The notes beneath the pieces were generated by a model. The model did no database searches, was not told the origin of the DNA, and saw nothing but the letters and a program-made list of their open reading frames with translations. From NCBI GenBank assembly GCA_027627225.1, contig JAPFQT010000034.1:1332001-1396000 (forward strand): a DNA stretch of 64,000 nucleotides, read 5' to 3'. A program made the position numbers and the translations under genes. Numbering within the stretch: the stretch's first letter is position 1; the number at the start of each line of letters is the position of its first letter. Shown piece by piece: positions 34,990 through 47,144 of this stretch. The stretch comes from Congeria kusceri (taxonomy: Eukaryota; Mollusca; Bivalvia; Myida; Dreissenidae).

Positions 34990-35616
34990 GGACTAAACGG
35001 ACCTGATAGCGTACATACATGGTAGATGTGTGAATAGAGTGAAAACTATAAGCGTTCATTGCAAGCTCAATATTTCAAATAACGTTTATAAAAGTTCGAT
35101 CCCATCATTCACGCATGGCTGTATAACGTGTGTAATGCAATGTCATTTAAGTTGTTATAGTAACGAATACAATAAAAATACGTTTCGCACCATTTGTGTG
35201 TTGTGGTTGTTGTACTCAATTTGGGTATTTTCAACACACACATGTTAGTTTAATGGTGTAACATATTTTTATAAGCATGTACATAATTAAATCACCCAAT
35301 ATTTAATTAGCTGAAAGCCGATGGAGTCATTTTCAATGTTGGCAATATCTTTTAGCTGGTTCTCTGGGCCTGTTTTCTGCGCAGCAACATCTATTTATAG
35401 ACCGATTAAACGTGCTTGTTTACGTCTGAGACTGTCATGCATTTCACGATTACCTCGTGCACAGTGTACATGTAGATTCAGCGTCAGCTAGCAACATCGA
35501 TCGATTACGACAGTGCACGAGGAACCCGTAACACGCGTGGTTTACAAATAATGTATTTTTCGATATGCTGGGGCGGATTTGATTAAGCACCTGAGGAAGC
35601 TCTTAACTTAAGATCA
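34990..35616. other. No gene recognised
   Basis: The 72-codon frame 35030-35248 lacks features. CGTGCACAGTGTACATGTAG near 35456 is a short local palindrome-rich stretch. Nothing else. Confidence 0.35.
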
Positions 35617-37668
35617 ACTTAAGACCAGTCGCACGTTATTCGTTCCTGGTAGCGTAACACGACGTCGCGTCAATATTTCAAGCTGCCTATTAACGTTTTA
35701 ATAAGAAATGGTTTAAGTTTATTGTCTTATGTACGAACAAATTTGTATATTACTTCGGATGCTTAAATCAATTAGGAATAAACCGTATCTTTAAGTATTT
35801 GTTAAACTTAAGAAAACAAAATCTTAAATTCAATTTCCTATTGTCGAAAACGTATCATCAATAAATATTGGCTCTTATACTGAGCAGCAAACACGTCTGT
35901 GTATTCATGAATAGTTGCCAGTGGATAAGACTTACTCGTCAGACATTCATGTCAGAGCATCTGATAATACGGCAAGTCAACTGTCGTGGTTAGTTTGTTC
36001 CGAGCACGCCACTTCCGCTTTCGGTCCCTTTCATATTGCATATTAAGTTGCCTCAGCGCGTTCTTCGCTCTCCCGGCACTTTTGTAAATTTGACTTTGTA
36101 TTCTCGCTCAAAATCGATGATTCATTTTTATAAGTATTTCCAATTTTACATTTATACTCTGTTTATCTTTTTTTTATTTTAGCATGCCATTATGTGCGAT
36201 CAGAATAACGCATAATTTGTCCATTTTTGACGGAAACCCCCTCCCCACCCCACTCCAAAAAGTTCTTTATAATAGCATTAAAATAATCTCCATAAATATG
36301 TTCTGATATTGCAAAGCAAAAATTATACTATTATATATAAATATATATGATACAAATATAATCATATAATTCCATAGTTGAGCGCATTCGTATTATAAAT
36401 GAAACTAAAACAAAAGTAAACGTTCCTAGCGGAAAAAACGCTAGAATGACGTCTAACCAAAATCATGTTTATATTCTGTTTAGGGGACATTTATGAAGGC
36501 GCAATACATGAAGAAATCCAAATCATAATTTAATGAAATTTACACACGTGATTATAAACACTATTAACTGTTTCATTATAAGATTTAAATATTAAAAGGT
36601 GATATGAAAACAAAAATGCAATTATTGCAAAAACAAATATATGATTATTACAAAAACAAGCATACTTTTCAAGAACAGGGGACATTCTAAAGAAAGTAAA
36701 AAACACCCAAAACACTTAGTTTCATTTTTATTGTTGTGCATTACGTTTTTCCAATAGTTTTTACTTGTGGAATATATATCTTTAAAATCATTTCTTAAAC
36801 ATGTTTGTATATAATGCACACCTTACTCGATAACAGAGGAATTAAAAACGTTTCAGATAAATCGGGCAGACATTGTTTAGATTTTTTGTAAAACTGTTAC
36901 AATTAATGTATATAATGTAACGACTGTGGTAATATTTTGAAATCGTTAACCCTGACATATCTTGTTGTGAATTATATGTTGAAGTTTAAAAATAAATAAC
37001 ATAAACAAATAATAACACGTTTTTGGTCTACGACGTATTCTTGCAATTTACAATAAAATGACGTTTCGGACATCGTTAAAGAAAATACACACATGGTGTA
37101 AAAGGTATTTTTTATTATAATCTGAATAATTGCAAATTCGCCATATTTTTTTAAAGAATACACATTCAACATTTTGACCTAAATTCCGTACCTTTGGTCT
37201 TCATCTTCACTTTATTATCAAAGCATTTGTGAACACCCTGATGTCCCTTATGCTGGCAGGGACAATTCAACGGACTTTCTTTTTTGCAAATTTTACTTTA
37301 TATGAATTTTACTAATCACCTTTTTTTTGCAGTTGAAAACGGAAATAAAGTCTCGGTCTAACATGGAAAAAATAGATGTGTATCTTTTAGCGCCGCGGAA
37401 ATACAGACGACATTTCGTTTCTAACAGAAATTATCGGTTACGCGGGACATTGCAGAATTTGACGTTTGACGATGACTTATGCTTTTCTTGCAATAAATTT
37501 ACAAAATAATGTATGTTATGAGAAATCAAAATAAAGCAAATTTTATGTGGATTAATTTGGTATAATTTATAGCAAAGTCTTTAAATATTTCGCGTTTTTA
37601 TTTTTTTAAAGATAGTCCGATAGGCGTATTTATAAACTGACGTCATTAACGTGCGACTGGTCTGAAGT
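35617..37668. other. Region bracketed by an inverted repeat (AAGACCAGTCGCACGTTA)
   Basis: CTTAAGACCAGTCGCACGTT at 35619-35638 is inverted at about 37647-37666 (AACGTGCGACTGGTCTGAAG), roughly 2 kb apart with one or two mismatches. The DNA between is AT-rich, with a candidate terminal exon at 37333-37509. The pair may be TIRs of an old element or two independent short insertions. No target duplication was identified. Confidence 0.35.
37333..37509 (+). CDS. Candidate terminal exon, function unknown
   Basis: Acceptor TTTTTTTTGCAG (AG at 37331-37332) opens a phase-0 frame of 58 codons ending in TAA, with AATAAA about 20 bases later (37530). The sequence includes MEKIDVYLLAPRKYRRHF and a late CFSCNKF. 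The acceptor, stop and poly(A) signal make a coherent last exon, but no upstream exon or homologue was recognised. ATG at 37363 could alternatively start a 48-residue ORF. Confidence 0.3.
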   Translation: MKTEIKSRSNMEKIDVYLLAPRKYRRHFVSNRNYRLRGTLQNLTFDDDLCFSCNKFTK

Positions 37669-38189
37669 GAAAATGTTAGATTAATTTTCAATGTGAAATA
37701 AAAACAAAAAAAGAGAATAATTTATCACCTTTTTACAAGAATAACCCATTTTTATGTCACTCTTAACATACACGAACTGGTCACAGACTACGGTTTACGG
37801 GAAGTTTACGATTGTAAGACATTTACTAATGGTTTTTTTTAGAAGCTCATCGGCGGACATTTGATTGCCATCAAACTATTGCACAAATCATCGTCGTATG
37901 GCGAGAAGAGTGGCATTTACATTTTGATTTGTTTGACGTTTCGTTTGAAAACAGTATTAGTATAATGTTGTTACTGTCGTATCGTTGCGGTTTAACAGAT
38001 TAACGAAAAAACATTACACATTACTTTTTTTTATTTATAAATGCATTTTTTTTAATGCCATACCAATAATGTCCAGCGTTATGGAAAACGCATACCACGT
38101 AAACATGAACAAGCATATATTCTTGTAATTCAAATGATACAGAATATTTTATTATTACAACAAATCTACCTGCCCACAATTTCACACCT

Positions 38190-38459
38190 ACTTTGAAGAA
38201 GCACGTCTCATCTACAGCCGAGGACGGCAACAATGCTTCACGATACATTAAACACTGCCGGAAGTGTTCCATACTGACGCAGACGACATAGGAGGCAACT
38301 TGCAATCCCTGAACGAAACAAATTATAACCCGTCTCTGCAAACAGAAATCACGGACAACAAAGAATCACATTCAGCAAGCATCAATGGGCCATCAGGGAC
38401 ACAACGGTATGAAGACGATGACGTGAATATTAAATATAGCCTGTGGCGTGGACGTTAGG
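38190..38459. other. GC-richer, protein-like segment open on both strands
   Basis: Minus strand: acceptor TTCGTTCAG or TGTTTGCAG, then a frame with SMEHFRQCLMYREALLPS and DETCFFKVGVKLWAG, then donor GGGCAG|GTAGAT near 38190. Plus strand: a frame from 38252 with QTEITDNKESHSASINGPSG and YEDDDVNIKYSLWRG. If spliced at GGAC|GTTAGG, its phase fits the frame at 38703. Both readings are protein-like and cannot both be right. The minus strand has the better splice sites. Confidence 0.3.
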
Positions 38460-38702
38460 TAAATATGGAGTTACATTTACGTAGAGACACCGTGCATTGC
38501 GGTGGATGTCGACAAAATTCAAATACAAATAGTCCTTGTGAAAAGCAATATTTCATATTTGAAATATGGTACAATAAGACACATCCATTCATTATTTAAC
38601 AGAATAACACCAACTACTCATTAAATGATCCAGCCACGGACCTATAAGCAGTTTTATGATTTTACGAAATTTGCTTTAAAGTTTTTACTAAGAGACTTTG
38701 AG

Positions 38703-38875
38703 GATACGGGCCCAGACAGACGACATGCTCGACGTTAACTAACGTTGTATTCGCTGAGGGGTCCCGAATCAATGTAACCGGAAATGACAACAGAGCCCGC
38801 GTGTACTGGTGTAAAGATGAATGGTTCACCGGATATCTTGTGTACGATGGCCTGGGCGGGATAAACAAACATTAA
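38703..38875 (+). CDS. Candidate terminal exon, 57 codons, function unknown
   Basis: After ACTTTGAG| the frame reads YGPRQTTCSTLTNVVFAEGS, later ARVYWCKDEWFTGYL, and stops at TAA 38873-38875. It is Trp/Cys-containing and extracellular-looking. The minus strand over the same bases is also open (VYPAQAIVHKISGEPFIF), so strand is uncertain. A phase-compatible upstream partner exists at 38252-38454 only with a weak donor. Confidence 0.25.
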
Positions 38876-38883
38876 AACAATCG

Positions 38884-39270
38884 AGCATGTCCGGGGTGAG
38901 TTGGGAAGGCGTGTTCAATCAATGCGACATGAGAACAACTTGCAAGAACCGGAAATCAATCGGTGTATCCAAAATTCAATGAATTTCGTTCGCAAGCAAT
39001 TCAAAATTGAATACACTGCAATTTTAAAACGTTAAAATTGCATTTCTGTGACTGTTGCTAGATTTGTTAGGGACGGCAGTGCCCGGCAAAGTTAAAGGGG
39101 CAGTCTCCAGTTCATGTCTGGGGTGAGCAGGGAAGGCATGTCTGATCAATACACCAGAACAACGTGCTAGAACCGGAAGCCGACTGTCTGAAAGCACGGA
39201 AATGCCTCACGCAGCGGTGTATCTAGAATTCGAAGAATTTCGTTCGCAAGCAATAAAAAAAATAAACACT
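38884..39270. repeat. Diverged tandem duplication, about 220-bp unit
   Basis: Two copies (38884-39040, 39105-39270) share CATGTCYGGGGTGAG, GGGAAGGC, AACCGGAA and GAATTTCGTTCGCAAGCAAT in the same order. Confidence 0.65.
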
Positions 39271-40890
39271 GAAAAGTACATAACTCCGGTTCAGAAGTAT
39301 TAATAAGTTGTTTGTTTGTGTAAATGGTGAAACTGTTTTATCCTGAGTAGGGCGAAGGTTGTAATAATATCCCGAGATTTGAGGAAACGAGCGCCCTGTT
39401 GTATTGACAAATTGACTTATTTACGAGCATATTGTAGGTACTAGTAGTATTTCTTGCAAATTAAATATAGTTTCGATTTCAATCGATATGTTCATCCTAT
39501 ATATCATATAGCATAATGTATACGGCATGCAAATGTGTATACATGACGTGTCGTATATGACATTTTGATTCGCCGCACTGACTACTTTAAACCATGAAAA
39601 CAATGCGCAAAACGGAGTATTCCATTGTACTGACACGTTTATCTATATTTTTTCAATTGAACTTCGAGTACATATAAATAACGGACAACATTTTACTGCA
39701 AATGCGAATTAGAAACACACTGCCAGATTTAGAAACTATATGAAGAACATTGACAATATTTTCAACTGTCGTCTTAATTTCGGGGAAAAATCATTAGGTA
39801 AGAATACATGTAGATCTACAGAAAATGCGTCGACTTTCTCGCCGAAAATTAACACTTTAATTACGAAAAAAAAATTGGGGGGGGGGGGTCAAAATTTTAC
39901 CTATTTATAAATGTACTTTTGTATAAAAAAATGAATATCGATATAAACTAAGCATTGAATACATTTCCTGTTCAACCAAGAATATTGCAACATAGACTCA
40001 TTGCAATATCATTTAGCTTTTTTTTACTCTCTTTTTAAATCTTTTCAAATACATTTTGCGTAAATACTATGTGTAAAGTCATTAAATGAAATAAACATTT
40101 GTGAAATCTTTTAAAATAACTAATATCGTTTTCTATTCACTATACTTTTGACACTGCTTACTAAGCACAAGCGGAAAATACCAGGTTGACACACATGCCC
40201 ATATTGAATTGAACTCTGTTTAAATACAAGTACATGTATAACTAAAACGTAACTTACCTTTGCTGGATTCCATGTTCAGACAAAGGTGCAAGTCGCGTTG
40301 CACAGTCCGTGCTCTTATCTGAAGATGCATCGTTCAAGTTACGAGTATGAATTACAAAATATTTCCATATTGAAATTGTCACAAAAAACGCCATTCGCAA
40401 CTTTATCCACTTCTTACACTTCTACTTAGAGTGTATATATACACGATTGTTATACACAATTAAACACATTACAAATTAAATTCAATAAATGCATAACAAT
40501 ACAAGCACTTTATTCTAATCGAATGCCCACAAGTTTAGAATTACATACTACCAAACATCAATAACACAAACATCATATTATCACGTGTACACAACCCATG
40601 TCGTACACGAAACTAACAGTGACTTTAATTGTTTTTCTGTGAAATCTCGTGCAGTCTTATGTGGATTATATCAACATAAATTTAATCCGTTCTTACCAAA
40701 CTTAAAGCCGTTGTGTGGTGTTTATTTTATCACGATGGCTATAAAGTGTGTCGTGTATTTTTGTACTTGTAAAATAACTAAACGAGATTTGCAAGAGAAT
40801 AAAAGAGAAAGTAATTCCAAATGTGTCAGATTTTCAGAAAATCGGCCCCATTCCCCTGCATAAAAAGTATATTTTCCCCCTATATTTACC
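39271..40890. other. No gene recognised
   Basis: AT-rich with a poly(G) run at 39878-39888. A 92-codon frame (40585-40863) holds MAIKCVVYFCTCKITKRDL but has no recognisable domain and runs towards the TIR element at 40891. Confidence 0.35.
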
Positions 40891-41393
40891 TTAAAGGGAC
40901 GATGTCATCGAAACAGGCCTCAACGGGGCAATTTCTTTTAAAAAATCTGAAATTAAGATATTGATACCTGCATATATTAACGGTTCAAACACGGTATATA
41001 TAATGTGAAAATTGTGTACTCATTCTGAGATAAAAATCAATTTACAAACAAGTTCGTATTGTTTTGTCCCTTTTCCTGTTTACATTTTGACGTCACAATT
41101 GTGAGTATAAGATATAACCATAGTTTACACATTATTCATTACCAAACAGAACAGCGCTGTTGGTTAAATCGCTGTCTGCTGCCATTCCTTCATATGGCCC
41201 CTAAGTCGTGAGGGTTTTTGGGGTTTTATTTTTTCAAACTTTTTTGCTTATTTGTTTTTTCATAAAATATCTCATTTTGTATTTAATCATTTATTTATTT
41301 AATACAGATATCTTGGTATAGCATATTTTTATCATATGATATCATTTATAGTGCAATAGGAAAGCAATTTTTTCGTTGACATAGTCCATTTAA
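40891..41393. mobile_element. MITE with TTAA ends and 19-bp TIRs
   Basis: Left TTAA|AGGGACGATGTCATCG... and right ...CGTTGACATAGTCCAT|TTAA are inverted, with about 15 of 19 internal TIR bases matching. TTAA on both sides suits a piggyBac-type target duplication, although the inner terminus (AGGGAC/ATGGAC) is not the usual CCC start. No coding capacity. A 16-base poly(C) tract directly follows at 41394-41410. Confidence 0.6.
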
Positions 41394-41791
41394 CCCCCCC
41401 CCCCCCCCCCGGAATGTAAGCTTTATTTTGAAGAAAAAAAAAATGACCGAAATCGGACAAAAATTGTCAAAGATAAAGAAGTTTTCGTAAACAATCCCAG
41501 CAATTTTTTATCAAACCAAGTTAATCCAAGTTACCATTTGTAGCAAATGTTTATTTAGTGTGTCTAAATAATACACTGACTCATGAGAAAAGCTTTGCGT
41601 ATATTTTTACAAGTTACGCAAGAAAATGCAAATTATAAGCTAACTGCATTTACAATTGTAATGTTTAAACTTCATATAACTCATTACAACTTATTTCAAC
41701 TTAAAAAATTATTTGTGACCCAGATTAAGTTTACAACATATCATTCCGTTTTCATTTCAAGTTAGCCCAACTGATATTAAACGGTAAAAAA
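41394..41791. other. No gene recognised; poly(C) tract at left edge
   Basis: A C homopolymer of about 17 bases is followed by AT-rich sequence. The frame 41583-41765 has no features. Confidence 0.4.
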
Positions 41792-44700
41792 AACAAGAGG
41801 GCCACCATGGCCCTAGGTCGCTCACCTGCGGTTAAGGCATCATAATGGCTTATAACAAAAGGGCCAAATGGCACTAAACAACTTACCTGAGTATAAAGAT
41901 CTGGGTCTTGCAGTTTCAGTGCGTGGCCCCTTTTTACCCGTGGGGCATAATTTGAACAATTTTTGTACAGGACCACTATACAATGATAAATACCAAATAT
42001 AAAACCTCTGGACCTTGCGGTTTGAGAGGAGTATATTATTAAAGTCTGATTGCCGTGTAAGTCTAAAGAAACCATGTGACCCCCAGGGCGTGACCAGGTT
42101 TGACCCCAGGGGCATAATTTGAAAATCTTTGTGGAGGATCACTTTACAATGTTACATACAAAATATGAAACCTCTGGGCCTTGTGGTTTCAGAGGAGAAG
42201 ATTTTTAAGGTCATTTTGCTACTAAAGTCTAAATAAACCATGTGACCTCCAAGGAGTGGCCACTTTCTACTCCAGAGGCATAATTTGAACAATATTTTTA
42301 GTGGACCACTATACAATTTTCGTGCCAAATATGAAACCTCTGGGCCTTGCAGTTTCAGAGGAGGAGATTTTCAAAGCCCACTTTCCGTATAAGTCTCTAG
42401 AAAGCATGTGACTCCAGGGTGGGGCTTCTTTTTACTCCAGGGGCATATTTTGAACATTATAGGACCACTATTCAATGTTACATTCAAAATATGAAACCTC
42501 TGGGCCTTGCAGTTCAGAGAAGATTTGTTAAGTCCACTTGCAGTATAAGTCTATACAAGCCATGTGACCCCCGGGGCATGGCTAGGATTGACCCCAGTGG
42601 CATAACTTGAACAATCTTTGTAGAGGACCAATATAAGATGTTAAGATGCAAATTACAAAACCTCTGGGCCTTAAGGTTTCAGAGAAAAAACTTGTAAAAG
42701 TCATTTAGTCATTTAAGGCTATATAAACCATGTGACCCCTGGGGTGTGGCCTATTTTTACCCAAAGGGCAAAATTTTAACATTCTTTGTAGAGGACCACT
42801 ATACAATGTTACATACCAAATACAAAACCTTTGGGCCTTGCAGTTTCAGAGGAGAAGATGTTTAAAGTCCACTTGCCATATATAAGTCTTTAGAAACCAT
42901 GTGACCCCCAGGATGTGGCCAGGTTTGACCCCAGGGGCATAATTTAAACAATCCTTGTAGATCACTACACAATGTTATATACCAAATACAAAACCTCTGG
43001 GCATTGCAGTTTCTGTGAAGATTATTAGTCATTTTGCTATTTAAGTCTATATAAACCATGTGACCCCCGGGGGATAGCCACATTTTACCCCAGGGGCATT
43101 ATTTGAACAATCTTTGTAGAGGACCACTATACAATGTTACATTCAAAATATGAATACTCTTGACCTCGCAGTTCCAGAGTAGATGATTTTTAAAGTCCAT
43201 TTGCCATACAAGTCTAAAGAAACAATGTGACCCTCAGGGCGTGACCAGGTTTGATCCGAGGGGTATAATTTAAATAATCATTGTAGAGGATCACTTTACA
43301 ATGTTACATACAATATGTTAAACCTTGGGGCCTTGCTGTTTCAGAGGAGAATACTTTTAGTCATTTTGCTATTTAAGTCTATATAAACAATGTGATCCCC
43401 GGGCGTGGCTAGTTTTGTCCCCAGGGGCTTCATTTGAACAATCTTTGTAGAGGACCACTATACAATATTACATACTAAATATAAAACTGCTGGGCCTCAC
43501 TGTTTCATAGTAGAAGATTTTTAAAGTCATTTTGCTATTTAAGTCTATATAAAAAAATGTGACCTTCGGAGCATGGCCAGTTTTGGCCCCAGGGGCTTCA
43601 TTTGAAGAATCTTTGTAGAGGACCACTAGAGGATGCCACATACCAAATATGAAAGCACTGGGCCTTGCAGTTTCAGAGGAGAAGACGTTTGAAGTAATTT
43701 TGCTATTTAAGTCTATATAATCCATGTGACCCCCAAGGCGTGGCCAGTTTTGACCCCAGGGGCATCATATGAACAATCTTTGTAGAGGACCCCTATACAA
43801 TGTTACCAACCAAATACCAAACCTCTGGGCCTTGCAGTTTCAGAGAAGATGATTTTCAAAATCATTTGAGCTATTTTTGTCTATATAAACCATGTGACCG
43901 GCGGGGAGGGGCCAGATTTGACTCCAGGACTATCATTTGAACAACCTTTGTAGAGGACCACTATACAATGTAACATACTAAATATGAAACTTCTGGGCCT
44001 TGTTGTTTCAGCGGAGATTTTAAGTCATTTTGCTATTTACTTCTATATAAAAAATGTGACCCCAGGGGCGTTGCCAGTTTTGACCCCAGGGGAATCATTT
44101 AAACAATCTTTGCAGAGGATGCCACATACTAAATATGAAGCCACTGGGCCTTGCGGTTTCAGAGGAGAAGATATTTGAAGTAATTTTGCTATTTAAGTCT
44201 ATAGAAACAATGTGACCCCCGGCGTGTGGCCAGTTTTGACCCCAGGGGCACCATTTGAACAATCTTTGTAGAGGACCCCTATACAATGTTACCAACCAAA
44301 TACCAAACCTCTGGGCTTAGCAGTTTCAGAGAAGATTTTCAAAGTCATTTAGCTATTTAAGTCTATATAAACCATGTGACCCTCAGGGTGTGGCCAGTTT
44401 TGACCCCAGGGGCTTCATTTGAACAATCTGTGTAGAGGACCACCATGCAATGTTACACACCAAATATGAATTCTCTGGGCCTTGTGGTTTCAGTGAAGAA
44501 GATTTTAAAAATCATTTTGCTATTTCAGTCTATATAAACAATGTGACCCCCAGGGCGTGGCCAGTTTGGACCCCAGGGGCATCATTTGAACAATCTTTGT
44601 AGAGGACCCCTGTACAATGTTACCAACCAAATACCAAACCTCTGGTCTTTGCTGTTTCAGAAAAGAAGATTTTCAAAGTCATTTAGCTATTTAATTCTAT

Positions 44701-45236
44701 ATAAACCCTGTGACCCCCCGGGCGTGGCCAGTTTTGACCCAAGAGGCATCATTTGAACAGTATTTGTAGAGGACCACTATACAATGTTACCAATCAAATA
44801 CCAAACGTCTGGGCCTTGCGGTTTCAGGAGAAGATTTTTAAAGTCATTTTGCTATATAAGTCTATATAAACAATGTGACACCCGGTGCCTGGCCAGTTTT
44901 GACCCCAGGGGCATCATTTGAACAATCTTTGCATCACTAGAAGATGCCACATACCAAATATGAAAGCTCTCAGCCATGCAGTTGAAGAATAGAAGATTTT
45001 TAAAGCTTTCACTTTTTACATCTGTTTTTAGCTCTGGTGACCTACATATGCAGCGGACCAAAACGATTTGAACAATTTTGAAGGAGGGTCAAACAAGGAT
45101 CATTCCTGTCATGTTAAGTGAAAATCTGCCAAGTGGTTTAGGAGGAGACGTTGTTTGAATGAAAATGTTGACGCACGACGGACGAAAGGTGATCGCAAAA
45201 GCTCACAAAAACAAAACGATCTGCTCGGGTGAGCTT
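41792..45236 (+). repeat. AACAAGAGGG interspersed repeat, 165-bp-unit subtype, copy 2 (3.4 kb)
   Basis: A head module (AACAAGAGGGCCACCATGGC, GGTCGCTCACCTG) is followed by about twenty units of roughly 165 bp, each with CCTCTGGGCCTTGCAGTTTC, AAGTCTATATAAACCATGTG, GGCGTGGCCAGTTTTGACCC and AATCTTTGTAGAGGACCACT. The tail has GACGCACGACGGACG and a GAGCTTAAAAT end. Because 165 is 3 x 55, several minus-strand frames stay open across units (motifs MVYIDLNSKMTSN, ETARPSGFIFSM, FKLCPWGQNWPH). Frameshifts and stops break them, and I do not call a protein. Confidence 0.85.
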
Positions 45237-45889
45237 AAAATAAAACATCACATCGAACAAACGTGAAATTGTTTGAAAGTGCCTTCATTTATGACGTCAT
45301 CATCCGAAGTTGCGCAATGACTTCAGGGGAAATTGAGAATGTCCGAAGTCGTTGTTTTATTTTTATTTTTAATTAGAGTACGGATTTTTCATCATATGTA
45401 TGTGCTGAGAAAAGAATAAACCTAAAACAAAATTATGCATCAATACCTCCCATAAAATACCGTTACATTTCTATTTCTTTATTATTTTATAACAATTTGT
45501 AACATGTAACTACACTCATATGAAAGTCAAAATTTGTTTGAGCAGGTAGAATTGTTTTGACACAACAAGTGTGACATAATGCTTGTATGCAGAAACCTGA
45601 GTTTTGTGCCAGATAATGCTGTCTTTATAAGCGTTACATTTTCAAACCTTGCCTATCAAATGTCTCTATCAAACCCACAGTGGCTGCTATTTGCAATTCA
45701 GGCTGTATTACTTCCAAGGAATCAATGTATTCCAAGATATATATATGTTAATTTTCACAAGATGTGTCGTGTTTACAAACACTCAGATACACAGCATTCA
45801 GTCCCATCCTTACAATGAATTGTTTGTCAAACACTCAATAGCCAGTCCCAGACAACAAAAGATGATAACTGGTAAGTCATAGTGGTGTA
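45237..45889. other. No gene recognised
   Basis: Two overlapping plus-strand frames (45579-45818, 45649-45882) lack features. The sequence is AT-rich. Confidence 0.35.
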
Positions 45890-46025
45890 AAGGATTTGAT
45901 AACTGCCTTTCGATTGGTAGATCAGAAGATCTTTACTTAGGGAGTGTTTGAATCATCGTTCTCAAAAGACACCAAGTACTGGTTCTGCCCAGGAAACAGA
46001 CTCAAACATTTCTATCTGTAACCTC
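45890..46025 (+). mobile_element. tRNA-derived SINE, degraded copy
   Basis: GTGGTGTAAAGGATTTGATA is a decayed head. The body CACCAAGTACTGGTTCTGCC and CAGGAAACAGACTCAAACAT matches 60741-60936. The tail is missing. Confidence 0.6.
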
Positions 46026-47073
46026 AGGCACAAGAGTTTCAAACCTGATGCAGACAAGTTACATGCAGGATACTTACAGAAAAGTACAAGAAAGAAAGCA
46101 TAGACAAAATTAAGTGTACAGTTATTTGCTTGTCAATGGACAGCAGGTTTAACAAAATCTTGGTGGGACCAAATAATAAGTGAGCCATGACTGTCCAGCA
46201 TCTTTGACCCACATTAAGGCTTGTGAAAGAATTTGACCCAACTAAAATTATAAATGCTGCAAGGGATACAACCAAAGTATACTTTGGTAAAAAGGCAATG
46301 TGGATTACCGCCTTTGTTATATGTGTAATTATATGATTGCTCTACATATTTCGCCAGCATATGAGTTTTTAATCATAGTGTTCTTTAGGAGTAGCAAGGT
46401 AGACACCCAAAGATAGAATGCTTCAGAAGTCAGCATTTCTTTGTGAATCTGGGACCAGGAAGACTTGAATACTTATATTTCAATAATATCAAAAATTAAT
46501 ATTAAATGTATGCAGAATCACGATCTATGAAGAAATAAGACTGTTCATTTATAAACCAAATCAACATATGCATCAGTTTTAAACATTCATGTTGGATATT
46601 CAATTTACATTCTCAATATCTTACATATGTTAAATAATATAAAAGGTTATGTGAATTACACCCTTAAACAACGAAGGATTATTTTACTCACAAATGTGGT
46701 GTTAAATCAGTTTCATTTTAACACTTATCTGATATCAAATAGTTGTACAAAGCTCTACAATAAGAACGTGTTATTTGTTCAAACTCATCACTGTGCAAGT
46801 CTATCTGTCACGGGGTAAAATGTTCAATTCTTCTGCCCAGAGTAAGTTATCTTCCTTTGGCTATGTTAAAACCAGTTCAGTCTGTGGGCACATTTTCTTA
46901 CACATTTTAAATCTTTTTTTTTAAAGAATAAAACAACATATTAGAAAATTGAAAAGAACTTAGTTAGAACTTAGAATGCACAATGATAATCCGTTTCACT
47001 CACAACATATAAAACACCAATTGCATAATGCAGTATTAAATGGTTTGGTGTCACAGGGTGAGAACATTGTGCA
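46026..47073. other. No gene recognised
   Basis: AT-rich. The open minus-strand frame 46039-46275 is hydrophobic but unsupported. Confidence 0.35.
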
Positions 47074-47144
47074 GCCAGTCCGGGACTCGAACCCGGGACC
47101 TCTCGCTAAGATGGCGAGTGCTCTACCGACTGAGCTAACCTGGC
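47074..47144 (-). tRNA. tRNA-like sequence, probable SINE head or pseudogene
   Basis: The minus strand has a D arm GCTC-AGTCGGTA-GAGC, a perfect anticodon stem CTCGC/GCGAG and a perfect T arm CCGGG-TTCGAGT-CCCGG. The acceptor GCCAGGT would pair with ACCTGGC, but the 3' side reads ACTGGC, one base short. The anticodon loop CATCTTA has A at position 33 instead of the near-invariant U. These defects argue against a working tRNA, although the clean T and anticodon stems suggest recent origin. Confidence 0.55.

Noticed and set aside
43468..44295. Open minus-strand frames with shared motifs, suggestive of a repeat protein gene
   Set aside because: They fall within the 165-bp interspersed repeat, switch frame between units and are broken by stops. 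Reported only as a periodicity observation.
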